Assembly (NCBI RefSeq): GCF_039542035.1
Contig: NZ_BAABHJ010000018.1
Coordinates: forward strand, 1-44,613
Length of the DNA stretch: 44,613 bases
From: Actinoallomurus liliacearum
GTDB taxonomy: Bacteria; Actinomycetota; Actinomycetes; Streptosporangiales; Streptosporangiaceae
Reading direction: 5' to 3'
Below the pieces are notes generated by a model. The model was not told the origin of the DNA and did no database searches. It worked only from the letters and a program-made list of their open reading frames with translations. Within the stretch, counting starts at the first letter, position 1. Each line of letters begins with the position of its first letter. Below are positions 8,659 through 16,499 of the stretch, in pieces. Made by a program: the position numbers and the translations under genes.

Positions 8659-9485
8659 AGCTCGCGACCATCCGTACGGACGAAGGGACCCGGGCCGCCC
8701 GGATCGATTCCGGCGGATACGTCATCCTCGACGCTCCGGACGTCGGCGCGCTCCTGGCGCGCCAGGACTGGTCCGACGCGGCGGCGTCCGCCGCGGGGGA
8801 GACCCGTGCCGTGGACAAGGCCGCCTTCGCGCCCGTGGTCCCGGGGCCGGGCAAGATCCTCTGCGTCGGGCTGAACTACCGCAACCACATCCTGGAGATG
8901 GGCCGCGACCTGCCCGAGTACCCGACCCTGTTCGCGAAGTTCGCCGAAGCGCTCATCGGCGCGCGGGATGACATCCTGCTGGCCCCCGAGTCGCCGGCCG
9001 TCGACTGGGAGGCCGAGCTCGCGGTGGTGATCGGCCGCACGGTGCGGCGGGCGTCGGAGGAGGAGGCGGCCGGGGCCATCGCGGGCTTCACCGTCATGAA
9101 CGACGTCACCATGCGGGACTGGCAGTACCGCAGCGCGCAGTGGCTGCAGGGCAAGACCTTCGAGGGCACCACCCCGCTCGGCCCCGTCCTGGTGACGCCG
9201 GACGAGCTGACCGGCGGCGTGCGCCCCGCCCTCTCGCTCACCTGCCGGGTCGACGGCGAGGTGGTGCAGCGGGCCGACACCTCCGACCTGGTGTTCGACC
9301 CGGTGGACCTGGTCCGGTACGCCTCCACGATCGTCACGCTGCGTCCGGGCGACGTCATCGCGACCGGCACGCCGGGCGGTGTCGGGCACGCGCGCAAGCC
9401 GCCGCGCTACCTGTCGGCGGGCGTGACGGTGACGACCGAGATCGAGGGCATCGGTCGCCTGGAGAACACGGCGAGCGCGGCATGA
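8655..9485 (+). CDS. Fumarylacetoacetate hydrolase-fold enzyme, probable fumarylpyruvate hydrolase
   Basis: The 276-residue protein is an FAH-fold hydrolase: GPGKILCVGLNYRNH (65-78), metal ligands Glu119 and Glu121 in DWEAEL with Asp150 in VMNDVT, Lys167 in GKTFE, and the GTPGGVG loop near the end. In this operon the expected reaction is hydrolysis of fumarylpyruvate to fumarate and pyruvate, the last step of the gentisate route. The start is a GTG overlapping the dioxygenase stop, and its own stop overlaps the isomerase start (ATGA). The alternative, hydrolysing maleylpyruvate directly, is less likely because an isomerase gene is present. Confidence 0.9.
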   Translation: MKLATIRTDEGTRAARIDSGGYVILDAPDVGALLARQDWSDAAASAAGETRAVDKAAFAPVVPGPGKILCVGLNYRNHILEMGRDLPEYPTLFAKFAEALIGARDDILLAPESPAVDWEAELAVVIGRTVRRASEEEAAGAIAGFTVMNDVTMRDWQYRSAQWLQGKTFEGTTPLGPVLVTPDELTGGVRPALSLTCRVDGEVVQRADTSDLVFDPVDLVRYASTIVTLRPGDVIATGTPGGVGHARKPPRYLSAGVTVTTEIEGIGRLENTASAA

Positions 9486-10069
9486 GCGCGCGGTCCTGGA
9501 CGGACCGGGGCACCGAGCTCTTCCTCGGGGCCGTCGACCGGCTCACCGACGACGACCTGACGGCCCCGACCGCGCTCGACGGCTGGACGCGCCGGCACGT
9601 CATCGCCCACGCCCACGGCAACGCCGAGGCCCTGCGCCGGCTGCTGAGCTGGGCCGCCACCGGCGTCGAGAACCGGATGTACTCCGGCCCGCGGCAGCGG
9701 GCCGAGGAGATCGAGGCCGCCGCGCTGCTGCCCGCCGCCGAGCTCCGCGCGCTCGTCCACGGGTCGGCGAGGTCCCTCACGGAGGACATGGACGCCCTGC
9801 CGGACGACGCGTGGCGCAACCTCGTGGTGACCGCGCAGGGCCGGACCGTCTCCGCGGCGGAGATCCCGTGGATGCGGGCCAGGGAGGTGTGCGTGCACGC
9901 CGTCGACCTCGATCACGGGGTGGGCTTCGCCGACCTGCCCGAGGACTTCAACGCGGCGCTGGTCGCCGACGCCACGGCCAAGCACGCGGCGAAGGCGAAC
10001 GCCGCCGGTCTGGCCGCCTGGCTGACCGGGCGCACCGCCCAGGCGCCCGACCTCGGCCCCTGGCTCTGA
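9482..10069 (+). CDS. Mycothiol-dependent maleylpyruvate isomerase
   Basis: The 195-residue protein fits the mycothiol-dependent maleylpyruvate isomerase family. The N-terminal four-helix metal domain has candidate ligands His43 or His45 in WTRRHVIAHAHG and Glu135 with His139 in REVCVHAVDLDHG, the arrangement known from the Corynebacterium glutamicum enzyme. It converts maleylpyruvate to fumarylpyruvate using mycothiol, the actinobacterial glutathione substitute, so it also supports the taxonomic placement. The C-terminal domain is short. The ATG overlaps the upstream stop. The following hydroxylase starts after a 26-bp gap. Confidence 0.92.
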   Translation: MSARSWTDRGTELFLGAVDRLTDDDLTAPTALDGWTRRHVIAHAHGNAEALRRLLSWAATGVENRMYSGPRQRAEEIEAAALLPAAELRALVHGSARSLTEDMDALPDDAWRNLVVTAQGRTVSAAEIPWMRAREVCVHAVDLDHGVGFADLPEDFNAALVADATAKHAAKANAAGLAAWLTGRTAQAPDLGPWL

Positions 10070-10095
10070 CCGATCCGAGACTAAGGAACACGACG

Positions 10096-11295
10096 ATGAA
10101 CTCCGCACCTGAATCCGCCGACGTCGTGGTGGTCGGCGGGGGCATCGGGGGGCTCGCCACCGCCTATGCCCTGGCGACCTCCGGACGCTCGGTGTCCGTC
10201 CTCGAACGCGCGCCGGAATTCACCGAGGTCGGCGCCGGTCTGCAGATGGCGCCCAACGCCACCCGGATCCTCAAGGATTGGGGACTGCTCGACGAGGTCC
10301 TCGAGGCCGGCGTCGCCCCTCGCCGGCTCCTGTTCAAGGACGCCCTGGACGGGAGCGAGCTGACCCATCTGAACCTCGACGATGAGTTCGTGCGCCGCTA
10401 CGGCGGTCCGTACGTCGTCATCCACCGCAGTGACCTGCTGGCGATCCTGGCCCGCGCCTGCGAGCGGGCCGGCGTGAACCTCGTGGCGGACTGCGACGTC
10501 CAGGACGTCGTCGCGGCCGCGGACGGCGCGACGGCGCGCGGCCGAAGCGGTGAGCACCGGGCCTCGCTCGCCGTCGCCGCGGACGGGCTGCACTCGACCC
10601 TGCGGGCGCGGTTCAGCGACGACAGCCCTGTCTGCTCGGGGTACGTCGCGTACCGGGGCGCGTTCCCGGTCGCGGAGCTCGGCTCGAGGATCGACCCGGA
10701 GACGTTCCGGGACGTCGTCGTCTACCTCGGTCCCGGCTGCCACCTGGTGCAGTACGCGCTGCGGCGCGGGGAGGTCTTCAACACGGTCGCGGTCTTCGAG
10801 TCCCCCGCCTACCAGCGGGGGGAGCGGGAGTGGGGCGGCCCCGAGGAGCTCGACGCGGCGTTCTCCGGGGCCTGCCCGGAGGTTCGCGGAGGGCTCGAGT
10901 CGCTGTGGCGGAACCGCCGCTGGCCGATGTACGACCGCCTGCCCATTCCGAAGTGGGTCGACGGCCGACTTGTCCTGACCGGCGACGCCGCCCATCCCAT
11001 GCTGCAGTACCTGGCTCAGGGCGCCTGCCAGGCGATCGAGGACGCCCACTGCCTAGCCGGGGAACTGAAGGACGCCGCGGAGCCGGACTGGGCGGACGCG
11101 CTCAAGCGGTACGAGGCCGAGCGGACCGAGCGCACCGCCCGCGTGCAGGGCACCGCCCGGATCTGGGGCGACATCTGGCACGTGAACGGCGTGGGCAGGC
11201 TGCTGCGCAACGAGCTGTTCCGGCTGCGCGACCCGCGCGACCACACGTACCTCGACTGGCTGTACGGCGAGCGCATTATTCAACTAGTTAGATAG
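10096..11295 (+). CDS. FAD-dependent aromatic hydroxylase, probable 3-hydroxybenzoate 6-hydroxylase
   Basis: The 399-residue flavoprotein has the class A monooxygenase signature: dinucleotide-binding GGGIGG (14-19), the DG motif in AVAADGLHSTLRARF, and the GD motif LTGDAAHPM, which binds FAD. It would hydroxylate an aromatic acid with NAD(P)H and oxygen. With three gentisate genes upstream, the likely reaction is 3-hydroxybenzoate to gentisate; salicylate 5-hydroxylation is the alternative, although known salicylate 5-hydroxylases are mostly Rieske enzymes. AAGGAA lies upstream of the ATG. A large hairpin at 11359 probably ends the operon. Confidence 0.85.
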   Translation: MNSAPESADVVVVGGGIGGLATAYALATSGRSVSVLERAPEFTEVGAGLQMAPNATRILKDWGLLDEVLEAGVAPRRLLFKDALDGSELTHLNLDDEFVRRYGGPYVVIHRSDLLAILARACERAGVNLVADCDVQDVVAAADGATARGRSGEHRASLAVAADGLHSTLRARFSDDSPVCSGYVAYRGAFPVAELGSRIDPETFRDVVVYLGPGCHLVQYALRRGEVFNTVAVFESPAYQRGEREWGGPEELDAAFSGACPEVRGGLESLWRNRRWPMYDRLPIPKWVDGRLVLTGDAAHPMLQYLAQGACQAIEDAHCLAGELKDAAEPDWADALKRYEAERTERTARVQGTARIWGDIWHVNGVGRLLRNELFRLRDPRDHTYLDWLYGERIIQLVR

Positions 11296-11358
11296 CCTAT
11301 GCAAGCATTTCGGCAGGCGCCTGCCGGGCCCCGGTCGCGGCGGTGGGCCGGGGGCGTA

Positions 11359-11397
11359 ACGTCGGTAGGTGAGGGTCACGACCTCACCTACCGACGT
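11359..11397. terminator. Perfect 16-bp inverted repeat after the gentisate operon
   Basis: ACGTCGGTAGGTGAGG (11359-11374) is exactly complementary to the segment at 11382-11397, leaving a seven-base loop. It lies 63 bp after the hydroxylase stop and 57 bp before the next start. No T-run follows. It is probably a factor-independent terminator, but the perfect symmetry would also suit a protein operator for the small membrane-protein gene. Confidence 0.65.
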
Positions 11398-11454
11398 CGA
11401 CCGGCTTTCCCGGCGGATGATGCCCGCACCCGATCAGAAATCGCAGGAACGGCG

Positions 11455-11658
11455 ATGCCCACGCTGATCGCCGGACTCCTCCTCGGCCTGGTGGCCGGGC
11501 TGGTCGCCGGCCTGATCGCGGGCGTCGCGGTCGGGCTCGTCGTGTTCCTGACGACCGGCCTGGTGGCCGGGCTGGTCGCCGGCCTGCTCGTCGGCCTCAT
11601 CCTCGGCCTGGCCATCGGACTGCTGCTGGGCGGCTTCCTGGCGCGTTTCCGCCGATGA
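11455..11658 (+). CDS. Small glycine-zipper membrane protein
   Basis: This predicted 67-residue peptide is almost entirely Gly, Leu, Ala, Val and Ile, with Gly at every third to fourth position (LVAGLVAGLIAGVAVG and similar) and a basic end, ARFRR. It should form two membrane helices that can pack through glycine-zipper contacts, as in membrane-permeabilising or oligomeric small proteins. An AGGAA lies six bases before the ATG. A 31-base direct repeat shows that part of the gene was duplicated internally. It converges on the dehydrogenase gene with only six bases between stops. The function is unknown. Confidence 0.65.
   Translation: MPTLIAGLLLGLVAGLVAGLIAGVAVGLVVFLTTGLVAGLVAGLLVGLILGLAIGLLLGGFLARFRR
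11484..11586 (+). repeat. Internal 31-bp direct repeat in the glycine-zipper gene
   Basis: The 31 bases at 11484-11514 recur exactly at 11556-11586, a 72-base (24-codon) offset that keeps frame. Both encode GLVAGLVAGL. The flanks have diverged, so this looks like an old in-frame duplication of one helix unit. Confidence 0.85.
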
Positions 11659-11664
11659 CCGCCG

Positions 11665-12891
11665 TCACTGCTCGCGCATGCCCCAGGGTGAGCCGTACTC
11701 GCCCAGCAGGTCGAGGAAGGGCCGCGCCGGGAACGCCTCGGGCCCGAGGACGCCGGCGCCGGTCCAGGCCCCGGTGGCGACCAGCTCAAGGGCGACGACC
11801 GGGTTGACGGCGGTCTGCCAGACCACGGCCTGGGAGCCGTACTCGCGCATCGACCACTCGTTGTCGACGACGTGGTAGAGGTACACCTCGCGTGGCCGGC
11901 CGTCCTTGGTGCCCTTCACCCAGGTGCCGGCGCAGGTCTTGCCGCGCATGCGGTCGCCGAGCGTGGCCGGGTCGGGCAGGGCGGCGGCGACCACGTCGCG
12001 CGGGGAGACCCGCGCGGGGCCGTGGTCGGTGGGGACGGTGAGCGGGTCGGTTCGGTCCAGGCCGAGCTCGTGCAGGGTCTTCAGCTTGGCGATGAAGTCG
12101 TCGCCGAGCCCGTACTTGAAGGTGACGCGCCCGGCGTCGACCCAGCGCGGGATCAGGAGCACCTCCTCGTGCTCGACGTTGACGCACTCGACCGGGCCGA
12201 TGCCCTCGGGGAAGTCGAAGACCTCGGGCTCGCTGAAGGGCGCCGTGGTGAACCAGCCGCGCTCCTTCTCGTAGACCACGGGCGGGTTGAGGCATTCCTC
12301 GATGGTGGTCCAGATGCTGAACGACGGCGCGAAGTCGTAGCCGTCGACGGTGAGGTTGGCGCCGTCGCGGACGCCGATCTCCTCGATCTCGTCGAAGAGC
12401 TCGTCCGCGGCGTGGCGGGCGAAGACGTCCGACAGGCCGGGCTCGACGCCCATCCCGACCAGGGCCAGCAGCCCGGACGCGCGGTACTCCTCGGCGCGGG
12501 CGAACTGGTCGTCGCCGAGCTTGACCCCGCACAGCTCGTACGGGCGCTCCGGGTGCGGGTGGGAGAGCGACATCGCCATGTCCAGGTAGTGCGCGCCGAC
12601 GTCGTGAGCCGCGGCGAAGAGCGGCAGGACGAAACGGGGGTCGGTCGCGTTCAGCAGCACGTCGCAGCGGTGCTCGCGCAGCAGGTCGGCGACCGCGACC
12701 TGGTCGCCGGCGTCCACCTTGGCGGAGCCGAAGCGGCCCGCCGCGCCGACACCGGCCACGGCGGCCACCGCCGCCTCCGCGCGGCCGAGATCGTAGTCGG
12801 CGACGACCATGTGCTCGAAGTAGTCGCGGCGGGCGGCGATCCGAGTGATCGCGGACCCGACGCCTCCCGCACCTACCAGCAGGATTCGCAC
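11665..12891 (-). CDS. Saccharopine dehydrogenase family protein
   Basis: The 408-residue protein opens with a Rossmann dinucleotide loop (VRILLVGAGGVGSA) and continues as a saccharopine dehydrogenase/carboxynorspermidine synthase-like enzyme (LLNATDPRFVLPLF, ALVGMGVEPGLSDVFARHA, then FSIWTTIEECLNPP). Members form or break C-N bonds between an amino acid and a keto acid with NAD(P)H. The start is the GTG at 12891, with AAAGGGG about 11 bases upstream; the frame is open further but that part is low-complexity Arg/Glu. It is divergent from a TetR gene, its probable regulator. Lysine or polyamine metabolism is possible, but no neighbour confirms it. Confidence 0.82.
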   Translation of the reverse strand: MRILLVGAGGVGSAITRIAARRDYFEHMVVADYDLGRAEAAVAAVAGVGAAGRFGSAKVDAGDQVAVADLLREHRCDVLLNATDPRFVLPLFAAAHDVGAHYLDMAMSLSHPHPERPYELCGVKLGDDQFARAEEYRASGLLALVGMGVEPGLSDVFARHAADELFDEIEEIGVRDGANLTVDGYDFAPSFSIWTTIEECLNPPVVYEKERGWFTTAPFSEPEVFDFPEGIGPVECVNVEHEEVLLIPRWVDAGRVTFKYGLGDDFIAKLKTLHELGLDRTDPLTVPTDHGPARVSPRDVVAAALPDPATLGDRMRGKTCAGTWVKGTKDGRPREVYLYHVVDNEWSMREYGSQAVVWQTAVNPVVALELVATGAWTGAGVLGPEAFPARPFLDLLGEYGSPWGMREQ

Positions 12892-12968
12892 TGGGACGCA
12901 TCCCCTTTCACGTTCACGCGCACAGCGTCGCTCGCTCGCGCTGGCACGATCCAACGACCCGTCCTCGA

Positions 12969-12996
12969 ATAAGGTCAACCCTGTTGGCATAAGGTC
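12969..12996. promoter_or_regulatory. Direct-repeat candidate operator in the dehydrogenase/TetR divergent region
   Basis: ATAAGGTC occurs at 12969-12976 and again at 12989-12996, 20 bp apart, which places both on the same helix face, with CAAC-CCT-GTTG between them. It ends six bases before the TetR start codon and is a plausible autoregulatory site. Confidence 0.4.
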
Positions 12997-13001
12997 CCGG
13001 C

Positions 13002-13766
13002 ATGGGGAAGAAGGCGGTGCAGGACGGGGAGCGCCGGCGACGCCGGCGGACCAAGCAGGGGCAGGTGCTCAGCCACGCCCTGATCATCGAGACCGCGCTG
13101 CGGCTGCTCCGCGAACACGGTGCGCACGGCCTGACGGCGCGACGCCTCGGCATGTCGCTGGGCGCCGACCCCAGCACGGTCTACCGCTACTTCGACGGCA
13201 TGGACGACCTGACCCTCGCCCTGGCGGACGAGCTGATGGGGCGAGCGGTCAGCGGCTGGAGCGCGACGGGAGACTGGCGGCGCGACCTGCGCGAACTAGG
13301 GCTGCGGGTGCACGCCACCTACCTCGCCCACCCCCAGGCGGCCGTGCTCACGGCCGCCCGCGTCAGCGGACGGTCGCAGGAGATCGCCGCGGACGAGGCC
13401 ATCCTGGGGCTCCTGCGCGGCGCGGGGTTTCCCGACCCGTCGGCGGTGCGGATCTACCACGTCTTCATCGACCAGGCCCTGGCCTTCGCCGCGCTGGACG
13501 CGGCCTCGGAGACGCTGCCGGAGCCCGCCCGCCACGCCGACCGGGTGATCTGGCACGCGACGTACGCGCGGCTGCCGGAGCGGACGCACCCCAACATCAC
13601 CGCGGTGGCGGACCTCCTGGCGGCACGGATGAACTCCAGCGCCTACCCGGTCGCCCTCGACATGGTGCTCGCGAGCGCAGCCGCGGAGCTCGCCTCCGTC
13701 GCGCACCGCGGCTCCGGCGATGACCGGGGGAGGGCGGTAACGAAACCGTACAGGTCGCCTGACTGA
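13002..13766 (+). CDS. TetR-family transcriptional regulator
   Basis: The 254-residue protein has a basic N-terminus and a TetR helix-turn-helix (about residues 24-70: LIIETALRLLREHGAHGLTA, LGADPSTVYRYFDGMDDLTLA), followed by a long helical effector domain with a TetR-C-like pattern. It is divergent from the saccharopine-dehydrogenase-like gene by 110 bp, which is its most likely target. Repeats at 12969-12996 sit over its start. The ligand is unknown. Confidence 0.87.
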   Translation: MGKKAVQDGERRRRRRTKQGQVLSHALIIETALRLLREHGAHGLTARRLGMSLGADPSTVYRYFDGMDDLTLALADELMGRAVSGWSATGDWRRDLRELGLRVHATYLAHPQAAVLTAARVSGRSQEIAADEAILGLLRGAGFPDPSAVRIYHVFIDQALAFAALDAASETLPEPARHADRVIWHATYARLPERTHPNITAVADLLAARMNSSAYPVALDMVLASAAAELASVAHRGSGDDRGRAVTKPYRSPD

Positions 13767-13820
13767 CAGTCCGGGGCCGGGAAGATGGACCGGTGTGCCC
13801 TGCCGAGCGGAGGAGACGCG

Positions 13821-15329
13821 ATGGCGTCAGGTCGTACGAGGCTGGAGCCACTGGCCCGGCAGGACCCCCGGCGGATCGGCGGTTACACGCTGCTGGGGCG
13901 GCTCGGGAGCGGTGCGATGGGCCGGGTCTACCTCGGCAGGTCGGCCTCGGGACGGCTGGTCGCGGTCAAGACGATCAGGGGCGAGTTCGCCGGCGACGCC
14001 GACTTCCGCTCCCGCTTCGCCCGTGAGGTCGTGGCCGCGGGCCGGGTCAGCGGCGTGTTCACGGCGGCGGTGGTGGCCGCCGACCCGGAGGCCGAGATCC
14101 CGTGGCTGGCCACCGCGTACATCCCGGCGCCCTCCCTGGAGGAGCTCGTACGGACGTGCGGGCCGTTGCCGGTTCCGGCCCTGCGCTGGCTGGCCGCCGG
14201 GTGCGCCGAGGCGCTGGACTCGATTCACCAGGCAGGGCTGGTGCACCGGGACCTGAAACCGTCGAACGTGCTGGTGTCGATCGAGGGGCCACGGGTCATC
14301 GACTTCGGCGTGGCACGGGCGACCGAGCGCGCCACGGCCACCGCGACGCACCAGGCCGTCGGCACCCCCGCGTACATGGCGCCCGAGCAGGCGCGCGACA
14401 GCAGGCGGACGACGCCGGCGAGCGACGTCTTCGCCCTCGGCTCGACCCTGCTGTTCGCCGCCACCGGACACCCGCCGTACTCGGGGAAGTCGGTGACCGA
14501 CGTCCTGCTCCGCCTGGCGAGCGATCCGCCGGACCTCACCGGTGTACCGGATGAGGCCGCCGACCTGTTGCTGGACTGCCTCCGGCGCGACCCGGCGGAC
14601 CGTCCCACGGCGGACGCCCTGCTGGCCCGCCTGGCGGCCGAACTCGACGGCAGCGGCGCGGCGCCGCTGCCCGACGAGGCCCTCACCCTGCTCGAGGAGT
14701 ACCGGCGGGAGCCACGGCCGGTGGAACCGCCACGGGCGGATGACCGCGCCGCCGGTGAGGACACCCTGGACTCGCCCACCTCGATCAGAGCGCCGGAGCG
14801 ATCGCCGGCGGATCCGCGCCCGGACCCGGACGCCCCGGCCCGGGGGCGTACGGTCCCACCCCGGCGGAGCGGACGGGGCGGGCGGGTCCTCATGGTGCTG
14901 CTCGGAGCGGTGGCCGTCCTTTCGGCCGGGTTCGCGCTGGGCCGGATGGGCGACGACCGGCCACGGCGGCCGCTCGGCCCGCCACCGCCCGGGGCCGTAC
15001 CCGCCGGAGCACCCGGCGTCGCCCGGACGGCGCGGCCGTCGGGACCTCCGGGGATCACGCTGAACCAGGACTACGGCGACGGGCGCACCGGGTTCGTCGT
15101 CCACGGCACCGGCCTGACACCCGGCCGGACGGTCACGGTCCGGCTCGACCGGGACAGGGTGTCGGCGGTGACGCCGGTCGTCGACTTCGTGGGCACGTTC
15201 AACTATGTGATCAACCAGAGCCACGAGTTCTTCTCCGGAAAGCTCCCGCCCGGCCGTCATCGTCTCACCGTGACCGTGCCCGGCGTCGGCGCCCCGCTGG
15301 AGGCGGCGTTCACCGTGAACGACCTGTAG
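13821..15329 (+). CDS. Transmembrane Ser/Thr protein kinase (PknB-type) with an extracytoplasmic domain
   Basis: The 502-residue protein has a complete Hanks-type kinase domain: the glycine loop LGSGAMGRVYLG (29-39), ATP-binding Lys50, catalytic HRDLKPSN (142-149), DFG (161-163) and GTPAYMAPEQ (181-190). A Pro/Arg-rich linker follows (about 295-352), then one membrane helix (about 356-375) and an outer domain of about 100 residues (ITLNQDYGDG, TGFVVHGTGLTPG) that looks like a single beta-sandwich rather than PASTA repeats. The start at 13821 has GGAGGAG upstream. The adjacent convergent FHA protein is a natural candidate partner, because FHA domains bind phosphothreonine. Confidence 0.92.
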   Translation: MASGRTRLEPLARQDPRRIGGYTLLGRLGSGAMGRVYLGRSASGRLVAVKTIRGEFAGDADFRSRFAREVVAAGRVSGVFTAAVVAADPEAEIPWLATAYIPAPSLEELVRTCGPLPVPALRWLAAGCAEALDSIHQAGLVHRDLKPSNVLVSIEGPRVIDFGVARATERATATATHQAVGTPAYMAPEQARDSRRTTPASDVFALGSTLLFAATGHPPYSGKSVTDVLLRLASDPPDLTGVPDEAADLLLDCLRRDPADRPTADALLARLAAELDGSGAAPLPDEALTLLEEYRREPRPVEPPRADDRAAGEDTLDSPTSIRAPERSPADPRPDPDAPARGRTVPPRRSGRGGRVLMVLLGAVAVLSAGFALGRMGDDRPRRPLGPPPPGAVPAGAPGVARTARPSGPPGITLNQDYGDGRTGFVVHGTGLTPGRTVTVRLDRDRVSAVTPVVDFVGTFNYVINQSHEFFSGKLPPGRHRLTVTVPGVGAPLEAAFTVNDL

Positions 15330-15336
15330 CCCCCGG

Positions 15337-16167
15337 CTACCGCGAACGGTCCCACCACAGGTCCTCCTGCCGCGAGCACCAGGACGGGTCGGCGAGACGG
15401 TCCAGGTCGGCCGGGGTGACGATGGCGTGCTCGATCAGCACCCCGACGACCACCTCGTCGGAGAGCCGGGTCCCGGCCCGCGCGAGGCCGCGCAGATTGA
15501 TCTTGCGACGGAGCACCTTGAGATGCTCACCGACGCGCGCGGCGAGCCGGTCACGGAAGACCGGGTCGTGGTCGAACTGCTCGATCTCGTAATAGGCGTC
15601 CGTCACCTCCAACGCCGCGCGGGCGATCTCCGGCGTCCGGGGCAGCGGAGTCGTACGGGTCGGGTCCAGCAGCCACGGCCGGCACAGGAGGAGCGCCACC
15701 AGGAAGAGCTTGGTGTGCGGATCCAGGTACAGCGGGAGCAGCGTCGAGTCGTCGTCCGGCCGGGCGATGGGCGGGCTCCCGAGGGCGTCGGTCGCGGTGG
15801 ACAGGACCGTCACGCGGACGGCCTGACCCGCGTCGAGCATGCCCCGCGAACCCACCAGCGCCGTCCCCGTCCGGATGAACCAGCCGGCGGACGGCTCACC
15901 GCCCGCCTCCAGCGGCGGCAGCCGGATCTGGTATCCGTCGCTCTCGGTGTACAGCGCGTGGGTCCGGCTGAGGTTGGCCACCCAGGCGCCGCCGCACAGT
16001 GCGCTGATCACGCCCGCCCGGCGGGAGAGACCACGGTCGGCGGAGATCACCAGGTCCGCGTCCGGTCCCCGGCCGAAGACCAGGCGCTCGTGGTCGGGAA
16101 GCTCCCGGACCAGCCCGGACGGCGCCGTGACGCGCGTGACGGCGGGAGCCGCGGCGCGCGGTGTCAT
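15337..16167 (-). CDS. FHA-domain protein with an unassigned C-terminal domain
   Basis: Residues about 15-120 resemble an FHA domain: ELPDHERLVFGRGPDADLVIS, then the GLSRRAG segment where FHA domains carry the phosphothreonine-binding Ser/Arg, and VANLSRTHALY. The C-terminal half (about 145-276) is helical and charged (FRDRLAARVGEHLKVLRRKINLRGL), resembling no enzyme I recognise; it could bind DNA or protein. The stop lies seven bases from that of the convergent Ser/Thr kinase, so the two may form one phospho-signalling unit. 276 residues, soluble, no signal peptide. Confidence 0.7.
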   Translation of the reverse strand: MTPRAAAPAVTRVTAPSGLVRELPDHERLVFGRGPDADLVISADRGLSRRAGVISALCGGAWVANLSRTHALYTESDGYQIRLPPLEAGGEPSAGWFIRTGTALVGSRGMLDAGQAVRVTVLSTATDALGSPPIARPDDDSTLLPLYLDPHTKLFLVALLLCRPWLLDPTRTTPLPRTPEIARAALEVTDAYYEIEQFDHDPVFRDRLAARVGEHLKVLRRKINLRGLARAGTRLSDEVVVGVLIEHAIVTPADLDRLADPSWCSRQEDLWWDRSR

Positions 16168-16383
16168 CGGGGCACCCCGCCAGTACTCATGTCCGCCGAG
16201 TGTAGGACCGGCGCCTCCGGCCCGCCCATCCCCGAATCCGGGGGTAGCCGGAGTCGCTTCCCGGGGCTTTGCTGTGAAGGCCTCGCAAGTGTCAGAACCC
16301 AGGCAGGGGACGCCTGGTCCATCATCGCCGGCTCAGCACCGGACGCGCGGGGGCGGTTCGGTAGGGGCGGCACCGTCCGGGGT

Positions 16384-16416
16384 GATCCGGAGCATTCTGG
16401 AGGGGTGCTCCGGATC
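16384..16416. promoter_or_regulatory. 11-bp perfect inverted repeat upstream of the amino-sugar genes
   Basis: GATCCGGAGCA (16384-16394) pairs exactly with TGCTCCGGATC (16406-16416) around an 11-base spacer; allowing one bulged base, GGT and ACC extend the stem by three pairs. It is 83 bp upstream of the nagB-like start. It could be an operator or an mRNA hairpin. Confidence 0.5.
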
Positions 16417-16473
16417 CACCCTGACGGTCCTCACGATGGATCCCGAGCCGGATCTGTAACGCATTCCCACGCA

Positions 16474-16490
16474 CCGGCCAAAGAGGCCGG
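16474..16490 (+). promoter_or_regulatory. Hairpin overlapping the nagB-like ribosome binding site
   Basis: CCGGCC (16474-16479) and GGCCGG (16485-16490) form a six-pair stem with loop AAAGA. The last two G of the stem are the first two of the GGGGAG Shine-Dalgarno (16489-16494), so folding could dampen initiation. In GC-rich DNA such short stems also arise by chance. Confidence 0.3.
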
Positions 16491-16499
16491 GGAGTAGCG

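Larger units (their letters stand above)
16168..16499. other. 332-bp non-coding region before the nagB-like gene
   Basis: No convincing gene is present. It holds the dyad at 16384-16416 and the small hairpin at 16474-16490 described separately. I searched by eye for the DasR dre palindrome (TGGTCTAGACCA type) and found none. FHA and nagB-like promoters must both lie here, but I cannot place their -10 or -35 boxes. Confidence 0.6.

Noticed and set aside
16168..16499. DasR dre site upstream of the nagBA-like genes
   Set aside because: No TGGTCTAGACCA-type palindrome found; only half-matches such as CTGGTCC. The same was true near the chitinase.
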